The translations under genes were made by a program, and so were the position numbers. This document shows, in pieces, positions 21,844-33,565 of a stretch of DNA of 64,000 nucleotides. Position 1 is the first letter of the stretch; each line of letters opens with the position of its first letter. Source of the DNA: Elymus sibiricus (lineage: Eukaryota > Streptophyta > Magnoliopsida > Poales > Poaceae); NCBI GenBank assembly GCA_039707655.1, contig CM077671.1, positions 299,894,509 through 299,958,508 of the forward strand. Direction: 5' to 3'. A model generated the notes under the pieces. That model was not told the origin of the DNA, did no database searches, and was given only the letters and a program-made list of their open reading frames with translations.

Positions 21844-23422
21844 TGATACGTCTCCAACGTATCTATAATTTTTGCTTGTTCCATGATGTTATATTATCAT
21901 TCTTGGATGTTTTACAATCATTTTATAGCAACTTTATATCATTTTTTGGGACTAACCTATTGACATAGTGCCAAAGTGCCAGTTGTTGTTTTTGCTTGTT
22001 TTTTACTTCGCAGAATATCAATACCAAACGGAGTCCAATCGCGACGAAACTTTTTGGAGATTTTTTCTGGACCAGAAGACACACAGTGGGCCAAAGAAGT
22101 GCCGGAGAGGTGGGCCGTGGAGACCACAACCCACCAGGGCGCGCCAGGGGGCCCCCGGCGCGCCCTGATGGGTTGTGCCCTCCTCGGGGCCCCTCTCCAC
22201 CGCCTCTGATGCCTATAAATTCCCAAATATTCCAAAAACCCTAGGGTAGTCGACGAAACATAATTCCAGCCGCCGCAAGTTCCAGAACCTTGAGATCCAA
22301 TCTAAACACCATCACGGAGGGGTTCATCTTCTTCATAGGTGCCTCTCCAATGATGCGTGAGTAGTCCACCATAGACCTACGGGTCCGTAGGCAGTAGCTA
22401 GATGGCTTCCTCTCTCTCTCTTATGATTCTCAATACAATGGTCTCTTGGAGATCTATTTGATGTAAACTTTTGTGGTGTGTTTGTTGGGATCCGATGAAT
22501 TTTGAGTTCATGATCAGTTTCTATCCATGAATATTATTTGAGTCTTCTTTAATCTCTTATATGCATGATTACTTATAGCCTCGTATTTCTTCTTCGAATC
22601 TTTGGTTTAGTTAGGCCGACTAGATCGATTTTTCTTTCCATCGGAAGAGGTGCTTTGTGATGGGTTCGATCTTGCGGTGTTCTTTCCCAGTGACAGAAGG
22701 GGCAGCAAGACATGCATGTATCGTTGCCATTAAGGATAACAAGATGGGGTCTATTCCTACATGAATAGATCTTGTCTACATCATGTCATCGTTCTTATTG
22801 CATTACTCCGTTTTTCCATGAACTTAATACACTAGATGCATGCTGGATAGCGGTCGATGTGTGGAGTAATAGTGGTAGATGCAGGCAGGAGTCGGTCTAC
22901 TTATCTTGGACGTGATGCCTATATAATGATCATCGCCTTGGATATCGTCATGACTATTCGATTTTCTATCAATTGCCCAACAGTAATTTGTTCACCCACC
23001 GTGCGCTATACTCATGAGAGAAGCCACTAGTGAATCCTACGGCCCCCGGGTCTACTTTTCCAACATATTGCTTTCCGGTCTATCTTTTTGCCTCTTTGTT
23101 TTTAGATCTACAAAACCAAAAACCCAAAAACATATTGTTGCATATTTTATTTGCTCTTTTTATTTTGTGTTCTTGAGAGATCTATCTCTCCTATCTATCA
23201 CTACCAAATCTATCTTTTTACCGTAGAGAGATTGACAACCTCTCTTTCGCGTCGGGTTGCAAGTATTTGTTATTTGTGTGCAGGTGCTGCTTATTGGGTG
23301 GTGGTGATCCTCCTACTGGTTCGATAACCTTGGTTTCATAACTGAGGGAAATACTTACCGTCGCTGTGCTGCATCATCCCTTCCTCTTTGGGGAAATACC
23401 GACGCAGTCTCAAGCCACGTCA
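21844..23422 (+). repeat. 3' LTR (1579 bp)
   Basis: This is a near-identical copy of 16992-18568, with the promoter hairpin at 22125-22177 and TATAAAT at 22214-22220. It ends CCACGTCA at 23422, followed by the duplicated target AAGAG. Confidence 0.93.
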
Positions 23423-23427
23423 AAGAG

Positions 23428-24770
23428 GACGGCTCACGCGAGGGTGGTCCAACTAGTGATGAAGGCCCAGGCAGTGACACGAGTGTCCCATCAAGAGAGT
23501 AGGCCCCAGGTGGGGGCGGTCCAGCTGACGACGAGGCCCCAAGCAGGGGTGGCCCAGGCGGGGAAGACCCGCCCGACGAAGAGTGCCCAGGCGTATGAGA
23601 CATGTCGGTCCCATCTGCATGGACGGGACTACGTGCATGCGTACACACGTCACTCTTAGGACAATTTGGAGAGTCTGAATCATCTAGAAGCTCGAGTCGA
23701 GCACCGCGACCAGTACTTGCATCATGGTTAGGCAACAAAAGAGGTGAGTATGCAACGTCTTCAAATTGGTCAGAAGAAAATTTGGTGGGATGCAAGGATT
23801 GTGGTATGTCAGATGACGTGGAATGGAAAATGGAGAGTTCTCATCAAAGACGACACCACACGAGATATATACTTTATTAGTAGATACATGGAGACACTTA
23901 TAGCCTTTGTGAAGGGGACTATAGCCAAGAAAAACACATTTCTTCGAGCGGAACTCAAGCTTACGACTATTGTAGGGAAGGAGATGTGGCGAACAAGCAC
24001 AACCAAACACCTTGAGAAAAGTGTAGTCAGGGACTTCGTTAAGGACTTCAAGAGGAGTTTTCAAATTAAGCATGCGCGTAGGGAGACAGTTAATAAGAAA
24101 ACAGGCTGTAGAGAAGGCATCGCTCAAAAAACGAGAAGTAACCGAAGCATGAGCAAGCAATGTTAGACCAGCTTCAACAACATGACGGTGTTTGCGTTCC
24201 GTAGCACCATTCTTATGATGTGTATGAGGGCAAGCCAGGCGATGAGAAATCCCAAGCTTCTGAAAAAGGTCTTGAGATTACGATATTCGCCCCCCCCCCC
24301 CAAGTCCGACCGAACATGTATAATTTTATGCTTGAGAAGTCGTTCGACATGTGATTGAAACCGAATGAATATGTCGAACACACCAGACTTGCGTTTAAGA
24401 AGATAAAGCCATGTAAAGCGACTACAAGCATCAATGAAACTAACATAATAGTTATGACCACTAACAGAGGTTTGAGCAGGGCCCCATACATCCGAAAACA
24501 CAATCTCTAAGGGTTTTGACAACTCGACTGGAAGAAGAAAACATAAGCCGGTGACCCTTGCCCTGTTGACATGCATCACACACTGTTATTTCTTCGTTAC
24601 CAGACACCATGAGAAGTTCATGCCGACGAAAAACATGACACACTGTTGGAGTAGCTGGATGCCCAAGACGAGAATGCCACCGAGACAATGAAACACGAAC
24701 CCCACCGAAGACTTGAGACATGTGTGGAACATCCAGAGAGTAGATAAATTTCTGAAACATACGCCTTTTT
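23428..24770 (-). pseudogene. Copia gag-pre-integrase and integrase fragment, disrupted
   Basis: On the minus strand, 24760-24520 encodes a gag-pre-integrase domain (RWHSRLGHP, CDACQQGKGHR). Next come the integrase core (24579-24163, FSDVWGPA, YYVSFIDACSRFTW, HVRSDLGG) and its C-terminal part (24160-23820, NCLPTRML, FGCACSPHL, KCVFLGYSP), then a low-complexity linker to 23428. Reverse transcriptase and RNase H are absent. The frame breaks at a long plus-strand C run (about 24289-24301), which falls in the glycine codons next to the second catalytic Asp, and again near 24160. The 33 bases at 16959-16991 are the other side of the same pre-insertion sequence, split by the Gypsy element. Confidence 0.8.
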
Positions 24771-25313
24771 CTTTACTATGCGTTTGAATGGTGTTTCAAC
24801 CCTTTTCGGTTGTCAGCACCCGACCAGGGTTCTTATAACTTGCTCTACTTTTTTTATAAATCAATAAATCAAAAGGTATGTCATTGGTTTATTTTTTTGA
24901 AAAAAGAATCCTACGAATCAAAAAGGGCCTAGGTAGTCTGGTAGATCCTTGAAAAAAAGGGTTGGTTTTTTATATTAAAAAATAAAAGTTTGGTAGACCA
25001 GAAATGCCAAATTATGCACCATGCCACCATATTGGCTTTCTCGATTAAGGGTGTCCCCTCGGGATTGGTGGCTGCACCGTGCCACCGAGCCTCCTCACCC
25101 GACCAGTTGACCACGACGGTGGCTAGGCTACCCGATGCCCCCGACCCGACGCTTCTCCCTCTCCCCTCTCCAACGCATCGGGCAACCCACCCCCCGCCCC
25201 TCCAACCCTCTCCCACTGATTCGCTCGCCGCGCGCGCGCGAGATCCAGCCGCGCCCCCCCGCCGAGATCTCCCGGCGGATCACTAGGACGGCGCCGTAGA
25301 GGAGCTCGGAGCC
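24771..25313 (+). promoter_or_regulatory. Upstream region and 5' UTR of the GOS11 gene
   Basis: 24771-25040 is AT-rich with no recognisable element. From about 25050 the sequence becomes CpG- and C-rich (CCCCTCTCC, CGCGCGCGCG), as at many grass gene starts. No convincing TATA box was found. The transcription start is probably within 25150-25280, but I cannot place it. Confidence 0.5.
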
Positions 25314-28300
25314 ATGGAGGCGTCGTCCTGGGACGCCCTTCGCAAGCAGGTGAATACCCGCCCCCTTGGATCCCCGCGTCGCGTCGCGTCGCGTCCTCTC
25401 TCTCTCTCGCTCCCCGGAACCTCTCGCCGGCGTCCGTTCGCCCGAGATCCGACCCTGCGCCGCGCGGTCTGTGTGCTGCGCTGCCGCTGTGTTACTCGCA
25501 CCGACGATTCTCCCCCGCTGCCCGCTGAATTCATGAGAGGCGACCCATGTAAAATTGGAGCGCCTCGTCCGTCGAATCCGCAGTCTGTGTCTGTGGAGCG
25601 GAATGCGTTTTTTCTTCATCTTCTGAAATTGTAGAGTTTTGGTGACACCAAGAGTAGTTTCATAATGGCTATGTTGTAAAAACTGTGGTGCAGGTATACC
25701 TATGCTCCTCGGCGGCCCATTTCTTTGACTAACATGGCTGAACTTGGAGCAATGTGACACTAACCCAACGCCCAACTAACTAGAGCTTTGATCCTACCAA
25801 ACTGTCCCTTCTGCATCTGATGCTTTTGTTGGTTCGATTGTGTAATCAGGCTTATGTAGTATCTAGTAATGTAATGCGGGCAGTGTTCGTCTTGTTCATG
25901 AGAGTCAGGTGCTCACGGTTAGTGTGTTCGTACTGTATGGTATGAGTTTATGGCTGAACCCATCCTTTGCTAGGCTAAGAAGGCGCCATGCCAAGTTATT
26001 TCCTGTAACGATGTCACTACTGAATACGATTGCTGCATTAGAGCATGGCCAACATGGGCGCTAACAGAGAGGCGCCAGGATGGATATCCTGGTCGATTGG
26101 CAGTTAGGTCATCGATTCCTGGCGGATTCCTGGTGTCAGCTGAGGCATCAGCGCAAGAAATGGAATCGGGCGCTTCAGGATTGATTTCTCTTGTTTGAGC
26201 TATAGAGCCCCTGACAAGAAGAAAGATTTCATTACTGCCTTTCTGGCAGAACTAGGCTAGACTTACCCTTCCTTTCTTTTTCTTTGCTTTTTGTTCTGGT
26301 AGACCACGTTAGTTAGGTCCCTACTCCAAAGTGAGAGGGACTCCCATGTAACACTTACATGTACATTGTAACCCTCACCAACTTTTAATACAAATTTGGC
26401 AGTAGGAGGTTCTCCTACTGTTTTCATAGTCAAAAAAAAAAAAGGAATCGGGCGCTTGGGCCTTTTCTGCCGTGCGGGGTAAAACACTGCTGCACCAGCC
26501 TGGACTTCGATTTTATTAGCGCCTATCGGTTAGTGTCTAGCGTTGTGAAACAGATAAACGCTCGGATTCCTTTTATAATTTCATGATATTTTTTTATTTC
26601 CCTAAGTGCCTGTATAAGTGACTTGCGTTGAAGATGGCTTTATGGTTTCATGAAGCTATGAGAGTCTGATAGATGGCATTTGATGTACGTGTGTGCATGG
26701 TTAATGTTGTTCCTGTGCAATTTCTGCTTGTAGGCGAGGAGGTTGGAAGCTCAGTTAGACGACCAAATGATTGCATACCGTAAATTGGTTTCTATGAAAT
26801 CAGATGGTTCAGAGAATGATATCGAGACTGATATAGAAAGATCACTAAAGCAACTTCAGCAAGTAAATTCTCAAATGCAAACCTGGGTATCATCAGGAGG
26901 CTCGGAAGTTCTTTCTCATACATTGACCCGTCATATGGAGATTTTGCAAGACCTTACGCAGGTTCCAATAATCCCCTCTTACACTAAGTAATCACATTCT
27001 TCATAATTACAGTGTGTTTACCTCCGATGTTAAATCAAGGTTTCTATTAATTTCTCCCCAGTCATAATAACAATGAATTATAAAGTTTGCTGCAGAGCAA
27101 TACTCCTTGAAGTTTGGACACCACATATAGAACAGCTAGACTTCTCTTATAATTCCAAAAAATTGCTAATCCAAAATTCCACAGGAATTCTATCGGCTCC
27201 GATCAAGTCTCAGAGTGAAGCAACAACATGCTTCCCTCCTTGACTTGAGAGACTTTGACAGAGCAAAGTTTGACGTGGAAGAGTCTGGAGACTCAGAACA
27301 AGCTCTTCTTAGAGAACAAGCTGCAATCAGCAGGAATTCCGGACAGGTAGGATTGTCCTGCTTTTTAGGAGCACCTGTATTGTTTTCTGATATTTGCGTC
27401 AATTTATTGTTAGCTCTATTAGATAATATCATATAAGGCATACAAACGAACCCAGGATAACAGCTTACATGCATGGATAAAGTTGCATGGTGTAGGCTAG
27501 AGTTGAAACCCATAAGATCTTGAAACCAGCTCATGGTTTTGGCACATGGATAGCTAACTTCCATTCACCCCTGTCCATGGCTAGTTCTTTGGTGATATTC
27601 CAGTCCTTCGGATCTCTCTTAACGGACTCCTCCCATGTCAAGTTTGGTCTACCTTGACCTCTCTTGACATTATCAGCACACTTTAACCGCCCACTATGCA
27701 CTGGCCCTTCTGGAGACCTGTATTGGACCGCTCTGGAGATGCTCTGAGGAGATAACTGATGCAGTTATTGGACCGCAACTTGCAAACAGAAGCTGCTGCC
27801 TTAAAAGCTGACAGTCCCTTCTTAAATGTAACTTTCTCGGCTGTCATTTTCTTATGTCTGGATATAGGAAATTAAGGATTATTCCCTTGACCAGTAAGCC
27901 ACAGGTTGGACCTGTGAAAAGGATGTTCTGACCATTTCAATAGGCGGTCTACAACAATGCTTAACTTTTTCACTAATCACCTTCTCGACAAAGCAGTAAT
28001 TACAACTATGAATGCGGACACTGGAGAAGACCACCGTAGTGCCTTTGCATTTCTGGTCATCATCAATAGTTGCATGTCCAAGCAAACATATGTAGCTTAG
28101 AAAGTATAAACACGGTGGAAACATGCCTGTTTTGTCTCAGTCTACAAATGGGATTTGCACTACAAATAGCAAATAGTGTCCCAAATATGCTCTATTGCTG
28201 CTAAGTTTTTTTTTAGGAACCTTTGCTAGGTCTTATATTATCATGGGAACTATTGCAGCACAATAAAGAGCGGTTGAAGAATTTGTTGGCCCATTAAGCT

Positions 28301-28994
28301 TGCAAGTCGCTGTTCCTCTGAAATTCGTAGATCGGATTCGACATACGATATCATGCAGTTAGTATATCTGCTGCTTGCTGTCTGTCAACTGTATGAACGA
28401 CGGGTGCATTGTTACATATATTTTTCATCCTAAAGGGGCCGCTGGCTGCCTGGAGAATATTTTTCTTAAATTGATAGACGCATCTGTGTCCACTGCCATA
28501 GCTAGTTAGCCTGAGCTATGTCCTTCAACTAGTTAGTTAATTTTAGAAAATTCTACTAGTATGGATGTCTGGTAAGCCATGAAAACCAAAGGTGTGTTGA
28601 TTGGCTAACTTTTTGTCGTGATACTTTTGTAGAATTGACCAAGCTTTTCTGAACCCTTACTTTTTCCATGTTTAGGTGGATACTGTGATATCACAAGCTC
28701 AAGCGACACTGGGCGCTCTCATGTCTCAGCGTTCAACGTTTGGTGGCATCACTACCAAAATAAGCAACGTCAGCAGCCGGATCCCCACGGTATGTATTGC
28801 ACCGTATATTCTTGCGAGAAAGCGAAAATTGTCCTCTTACGATGTGTGTGCCTAACAATTTTTCCCACTGAATCTACCAGATTAATCACATCCTCGCGTC
28901 GATCAGAAGAAAGAAATCGATGGACACCATCATACTTTCGCTGGTGGCGTCCGTCTGCGCGTTTCTTATGTTCATCTACTGGTTGTCAAAGTAG
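25314..28994 (+). CDS. GOS11: Golgi SNARE, GOS11-type (Qb-SNARE, Golgi SNAP receptor complex member 1-1)
   Basis: Five coding exons, 25314-25349, 26734-26961, 27185-27346, 28676-28789 and 28881-28994 (TAG at 28992), all separated by phase-0 GT-AG introns, encode 217 residues. This is close to the family's usual length (about 220). The N-terminus SSWDALRKQARRLEAQLDDQ and the block WVSSGGSEVLSHTLTRH are hallmarks of plant GOS11. The SNARE motif spans about residues 143-192, with the zero-layer Gln at about residue 160 (LMSQRSTFGG). KRK-type basic residues precede a C-terminal membrane anchor at about 195-215 (IILSLVASVCAFLMFIYWL). Known Golgi SNAREs of this type act in membrane fusion during ER-Golgi and intra-Golgi transport. 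The gene looks intact. AATAAATAAATAAA at 29197-29210 is a likely polyadenylation signal. Intron 1 carries a LINE-type insert and intron 3 an RTE fragment, neither touching splice sites. Confidence 0.95.
26176..26443 (+). mobile_element. Short poly(A)-tailed retroposon (5'-truncated LINE or SINE) in GOS11 intron 1
   Basis: The 268-bp insert ends in 12 A (26432-26443) and is flanked by an exact 14-bp duplication GGAATCGGGCGCTT at 26162-26175 and 26444-26457. The poly(A) tail plus long target-site duplication is the signature of target-primed reverse transcription. No coding part is visible, so the exact family is unknown; the 3' end resembles a plant LINE 3' UTR more than a tRNA-derived SINE. 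It is in sense orientation with the gene. Confidence 0.85.
27437..27735 (-). pseudogene. RTE-type LINE ORF2 C-terminal fragment in GOS11 intron 3
   Basis: On the minus strand, about 27670-27535 encodes GRPNLTWEESVKRD followed by DWNITKELAMDRGEWKL, a C-terminal segment I recognise from RTE-like LINE reverse transcriptase proteins common in grasses, ending in a stop. The element is heavily 5'-truncated, with no reverse transcriptase catalytic core. It lies antisense to the gene and well inside the 1329-bp intron 3. Its limits are approximate. Confidence 0.75.
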
Positions 28995-30536
28995 TAGGAT
29001 GTGGTTGTTGGCCACAGCGAAAAGGCATCATAGTGTTGTAAGTTTGGAATCACAGTGCCAAGTACAGATAATGATGATATGATTGGTGTTTGTACAATAT
29101 TGATTCAATGGTATTACGTTTTTCACATCATGCTTCTTCAGCCAATTCTCCAGCCCGACCGGACTATACATATCTTGTTGTACCTTCTGTGCATATAATA
29201 AATAAATAAAGTACTTGCGTGTGTGACCTCTTGGAACGAGGGTTTTCATCGGCATTGCCGTCCAGCTACTCCATCTGGATCTGAGGTTTTAAAGATTCTT
29301 GTTGAGCTGAGGTGAGCTGGGCCGCTAGGTGGCTGGAGCTATTAGCTGCTCCACACCCATCCAATTTAATCTTTGTGCATGGGATAGACGTATCCGCACG
29401 ACATATTGCAGAGGGGAGGCCGTTTGGTGGGTGCAGCCGTGCAGGACCGGGAACTTGAAGGGCGACGTACCGAAACCTGCCAAAGTCTTCTCTTCCCAGG
29501 CGGACGATGATATGGATGTGATGCCCCGCCGCAAGTGCCAAAGCCAAGCCAAGCCCCCGCGACGAGACGGAACCACGGCCGGCCGGCCGGCCGGCACCGC
29601 GCCGCACCACAGCGGGCCCTCTGCCTCTAGCCACATGCGCCTGCCGGCTGTGGACGTGCGGCACGGGCATGGATGCAAGTGGGACGGGTTGCGGGCAGCC
29701 CGCATCCCGCGCTTTAACCCGCGAGCGGCCACGCGGGAGATGCGGGTCGTCGTATGCAGGATACGCAGGCCGCCGCGATGCCGCCAGCCCGCCATCTATA
29801 CGAACGTATGCATGTGTGCGCACTGATATGCATTTATCAAAGTTTCTCGCCGACTGATACGAGCTGATACGCATGCATGCGCGAGCAATATTTGATATTT
29901 CTATCTTCCGACTGCACGTATTGCACAAGGAAGTCCTCAAGGTCGAGGCCAACGTTCAACGTGAGTAGCCAGCTCGACTGCGGCCACAGAAACAATGGCG
30001 CATACGTATAAATGTACATGGACGCGGGCAAATTGCGGGCACCGCCGGACATCCGCATAAACCCGCTTGACTTTTGCGTTCAGCCGCGGGAGCCCACTTA
30101 CGATGTGTTTAGCGGGGCGGCCTTGCGGGATTGGCGGGCAGCCCGCGCCGCTTGCACCCTTAGGCACGGCACACGGGTTCCGGTGAGGAGGGAGACGAGC
30201 GCCCACGGGAAGAGAGCAAGTTTGCGTTGCGGGGCGGCCTCGTGACCGCAGCAGCTATGTACTTGCATGCATGCGTACATATTCCCCGACTTCCCGGCGA
30301 GCTGATCAGCACGTGACGCCTCGTGGCGGCACACGTCGTCGCGACGAACACACACGCAGCACACGTTGCGCACCCTTTCGACGTGCTGGGGGTGGCGAAC
30401 CGCTATCCACACCACCACTGCCCACAGTACACGGAGAAACGCTACTTCCGACGATCACCAGATCCGCGACGACTGCAGCGAGATCCTCTCTCTCGCCCAG
30501 TTGCTTCAGCCCACGGAATCAGAAGGGGGCTTCTAA
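28995..30536. other. Intergenic region downstream of GOS11
   Basis: The GOS11 3' UTR runs to about 29215. From 29300 to 30530 the DNA is GC-rich with small palindromes, such as (GGCC)n at 29578-29593 and GCGGGCAGCCCGC near 29691 and 30135. ORFs there overlap on both strands and have no recognisable domain, so I annotate no gene. Confidence 0.5.
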
Positions 30537-31450
30537 TAGCATCTACCGCCGGACTTTGTAAATCCGGCTCCGCGGACGCGTCCGGTGTGCACGTATGTCC
30601 GTTTTGACCTTTTATTTATTTATCCATATAATCACATTTCTTATTTTCTCGTTTATATATCCGGTCACTTGCATGCGATTGATGTAGATGAAAAGAGGAT
30701 GAAAAAGAAAGAATAAAGGGTTTTGCTATTTCTCGGGTATTTGAAATTTTCTCTAGCGCCAATCATCTTCTTCCCTCTTTCCTTCCTTCCTTCTGGCATG
30801 CCGGACCTCGCCGGAGAAGAGAGCCCTACTATCAATCTTAGGGTGAATTCAATGCCCCATTATTCATTTTAGGGGTGGGGGTGCAGGGGATCGTCGGAAG
30901 GCCTCCCTGGTGCGGCGTGGCAAGGGGGGGGGGGGGGGGGGGGGTCGGGGTGGCGACCAGCAACGGCGATGGGGGGAGGTTGAGGGGAAGAAGGTGCAAC
31001 GGGGATGTGCACGGTAGCGCCTGCCGACCGCAGGTGGTGGAGACCCACTGTTAGGGCGGGGCATGGGGGCTGCGGGAGGAAGAAGAAAGGATGGAGGTTG
31101 AAGATGAAGAGTGGATCTGTTTTGGGCCGTTTGATTATGATGAAGTGGTTCCTGTGAAAATGAGTGATGAATGAGAAAATTCTAGGTACGTGACGTATAG
31201 TCGGTCTCAAGAGTAAAGAAAGAAAAAATGTGGTCCGGGTGGGCCATGTCCTATATGGCGGACTGACGGGACGCGTATGTGAGTCCTCCTATCCTTCCTA
31301 CATCTGGTCTTAATATGATGGTTCACGGACAATTCAGACGTATAAAAGGATTTAACGGGTCTGGTTGAGTCATTTTCTTCTTCCTTTTTTAACGGTAACT
31401 GACCGGACGCGTCGACAAACATTTGAGGAGGATGCCGACTATAGATGCTC
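30537..31450. mobile_element. Non-autonomous PIF/Harbinger-type element (914 bp)
   Basis: It is flanked by TAA at 30534-30536 and 31451-31453. Its left end (AGCATCTACCGCCGGACTTT) closely matches the reverse complement of the right end of the neighbouring Harbinger element (GAGCATCTACAGCCGGACTT), and its right end is ...TATAGATGCTC. It contains a G-homopolymer of about 20 at 30927-30946 and no transposase. Confidence 0.7.
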
Positions 31451-31453
31451 TAA

Positions 31454-33562
31454 GAGCATCTACAACCAGACCTCTCAAACCCGCCTCAGACGCCCGGGCA
31501 GGCCGCTCGGTCAGTGTCCGGTCACAAAATTTCGACCCAGACGGGCCTCTCAAATGGCCCTCAAACGCCCGGGCTGACCAGCACCCCCCATATCCAGCCC
31601 AAATATGAGGCGGGTATGGGGGCGCCCGGACGCGCCCGGGCACGCCCGCCACGTCGGACCCGACAGCCCGTCCCCACCCCAAATTGCACCAAATCCCCCC
31701 CCCCCCCGAAGAGCAGCCGGATCCATTTGCTATCTCCTTTCTTCTTCCTCCTTCTCGCCGTCCGTCTCGCGCTCCGTCGCCGTGCCGTCCGTCTCGAACT
31801 CAGCCGTTCCCAGCCTCTCCGCCGCCAGCTCCGGAAGAGCGCGCCCATCCTCGCCGCGGGGGACGTCGTCGCCGGCCCGGACGCCACCGTGGTACGTCCG
31901 TCAATACTCTGCCTCCGCCTTGCGCTTGATGTGTTCGACACATTGACCGACCGGAATTATTGTGATTTTGTTAGATAAACGATGGATTCGGATGCTTCGT
32001 CGGACGAGGAGTATGGACCGACTGAGCTTGACCAAACGATTGAAGATGAGTTCTTCCATTCCTCGGATTTGGACGAAGAAGTGGACATGCTCATGCTCAT
32101 GAGCATGCAAGAGGAAATGGACCGGGAAGTGGAGCATGTTCTCAACTTCAAGGGCTCAATCAAAGGGAGAAGAGTGATCAATCGGGACAGGGTGTCCAGA
32201 GCAAAGCTACTGCACAAGGACTACTTTGCTCCCACACCTACTTTCCCGGATGATCCATGGTTTCGTCGCCGTTTTCGCACGCGGAAACCATTGTTTTTGC
32301 GCATTGTGGACGGAGTGGAGTCACGCGACGACTACTTCAAGCTGAAGAGGGATTGCTGCGGGCAACTCTCTTTATCGCCCAAGCAGAAGTGCACGACTGC
32401 TATGAGGATGCTTGCACTTGGTACTGCTGCAAACGCCGTTGGTGAGATGGTCAGGATGGGGGAGAGCACGTGCCTGAAGACTACTGTCCAATTTGCCCGC
32501 GTCGTGGTTGAGGTGTTTGGACCGGAATATCTCAGAGAACCAAATGCGTAGGACACAGAGAAGTTGTTGGCTATTGGAGAGACAAGGGGGGTTTTCAGGA
32601 ATGCTCGGATCAATTGATTGCATGCATTGGCAATGGAAAAACTGCCCCAAAGGTCTGCGGAGAATGTATCAAGGTCACACCAAAGAGGCCACCATCATAC
32701 TAGAAGCAGTGGCATCACATGACTTATGGATTTGGCATGCTTTCTTTGGAATGCCCGGTTCTCACAACGACATCAACGTGCTCCAACGATCTCCGGTGTT
32801 CAAGAGGCTTTGCAATGGGGAATCACCGCCATGCAACTACACCGTCAACGGCCAGGACTACAACATGGGATACTATCTTGCCGATGGTATCTATCATCAG
32901 TGGGCGGCGTTTGTGAAGACCATATCCGAGCCGCGTGGCAACAAACAGATCCACTTTGCAACAATGCAGGAAGCGGCTAGGAAGGATGTGGAGAGGGCAT
33001 TTGGTGTGCTTCAGGCTTGTTGGGGAATTGTGCGGAGCGCTGCAATGATGTGGGAATCAGAAACTTTGTGGCAGCTGATGACATGTTATGTTATTCTGCA
33101 CAATATGATTGTCGAGGATGAGGGTGAAGGTGTAGCCCAAACCAATGATTTCGAAGCTCCCGGAGAACAAGTTGAAATCCCGGAGGATTAAGATGCGGCC
33201 CAGCTTCAGAATTTTCTACAGATGCATCAAAATCTTCGAAATCACCAGGTGCACACGCAGCTACTCAATGATCTTGTGGAGCACATGTGGATCCACAATG
33301 GCAACCAAGGAGGCAATGCTTGAGTTTGGCACTTCAAATAAATTTTATGTAAACGCTATGTATGCTTGATACCAACACTACTTATTTTACGTGCGACATG
33401 ATCGACGTGCATGTATTTGCATGGATTTGAGAGTCCGAATTTGAGATATGTGGATGCACGGAACGAAATATGAGGGCCCGTCCGGATGCACTCGCGGGCG
33501 TGTCCGGACGCGTCCGCAGGCGTTTGAGGGGCCGGATTTGCCAAGTCCGGCTGTAGATGCTC
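31454..33562 (+). mobile_element. PIF/Harbinger transposon with broken transposase (2109 bp)
   Basis: The terminal inverted repeats begin GAGCATCTACAACC on the left and end GGCTGTAGATGCTC on the right. The target duplication TAA is at 31451-31453 and 33563-33565, the 3-bp TWA target of this superfamily. The left TAA is shared with the element 30537-31450. The transposase gene fills the centre. The Myb-like second protein needed by many Harbingers is not seen. Confidence 0.88.
31982..33191 (+). pseudogene. PIF/Harbinger transposase (plant transposon protein, DDE type), broken
   Basis: ATG 31982 follows a probable 5' UTR intron. The N-terminal part is acidic; a conserved middle (FRRRFRTRKPLFLRIVDGVE, KCTTAMRMLALG) follows. 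Two lesions interrupt the frame: an in-frame TAG at 32549-32551, and a one-base change in a six-G run at about 32584-32589 that moves reading into the next frame. After the shift the catalytic region is intact and open to TAA at 33189-33191, with the first Asp in GSIDCMHW, the second in GSHNDINVL and the Glu in RKDVERAFG. The length matches an ordinary transposase of this group. The retained triad and only two lesions suggest recent inactivation. Confidence 0.85.
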
Positions 33563-33565
33563 TAA

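Larger units (their letters stand above)
16992..23422 (+). mobile_element. Complete non-autonomous Gypsy LTR retrotransposon (Sabrina/WHAM-like, tentative)
   Basis: The element is 6431 bp: LTRs 16992-18568 and 21844-23422, primer site at 18578, polypurine tract just before 21844. The target-site duplication AAGAG is exact at 16987-16991 and 23423-23427. The internal region (3.3 kb) has only a short broken gag-like remnant and no pol, so it needed enzymes from another element. The LTRs are nearly identical, so the insertion is relatively recent. It split a Copia fragment whose larger part resumes at 23428. Confidence 0.92.

Noticed and set aside
25314..25634. 106-codon ORF starting at the GOS11 ATG
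   Set aside because: It reads through the exon 1 donor at 25350 into intron 1; only the first 12 codons are coding in the spliced gene.
29329..30607. Several GC-rich ORFs downstream of GOS11
   Set aside because: They overlap on both strands, lack domains and differ in no way from chance ORFs in GC-rich DNA.
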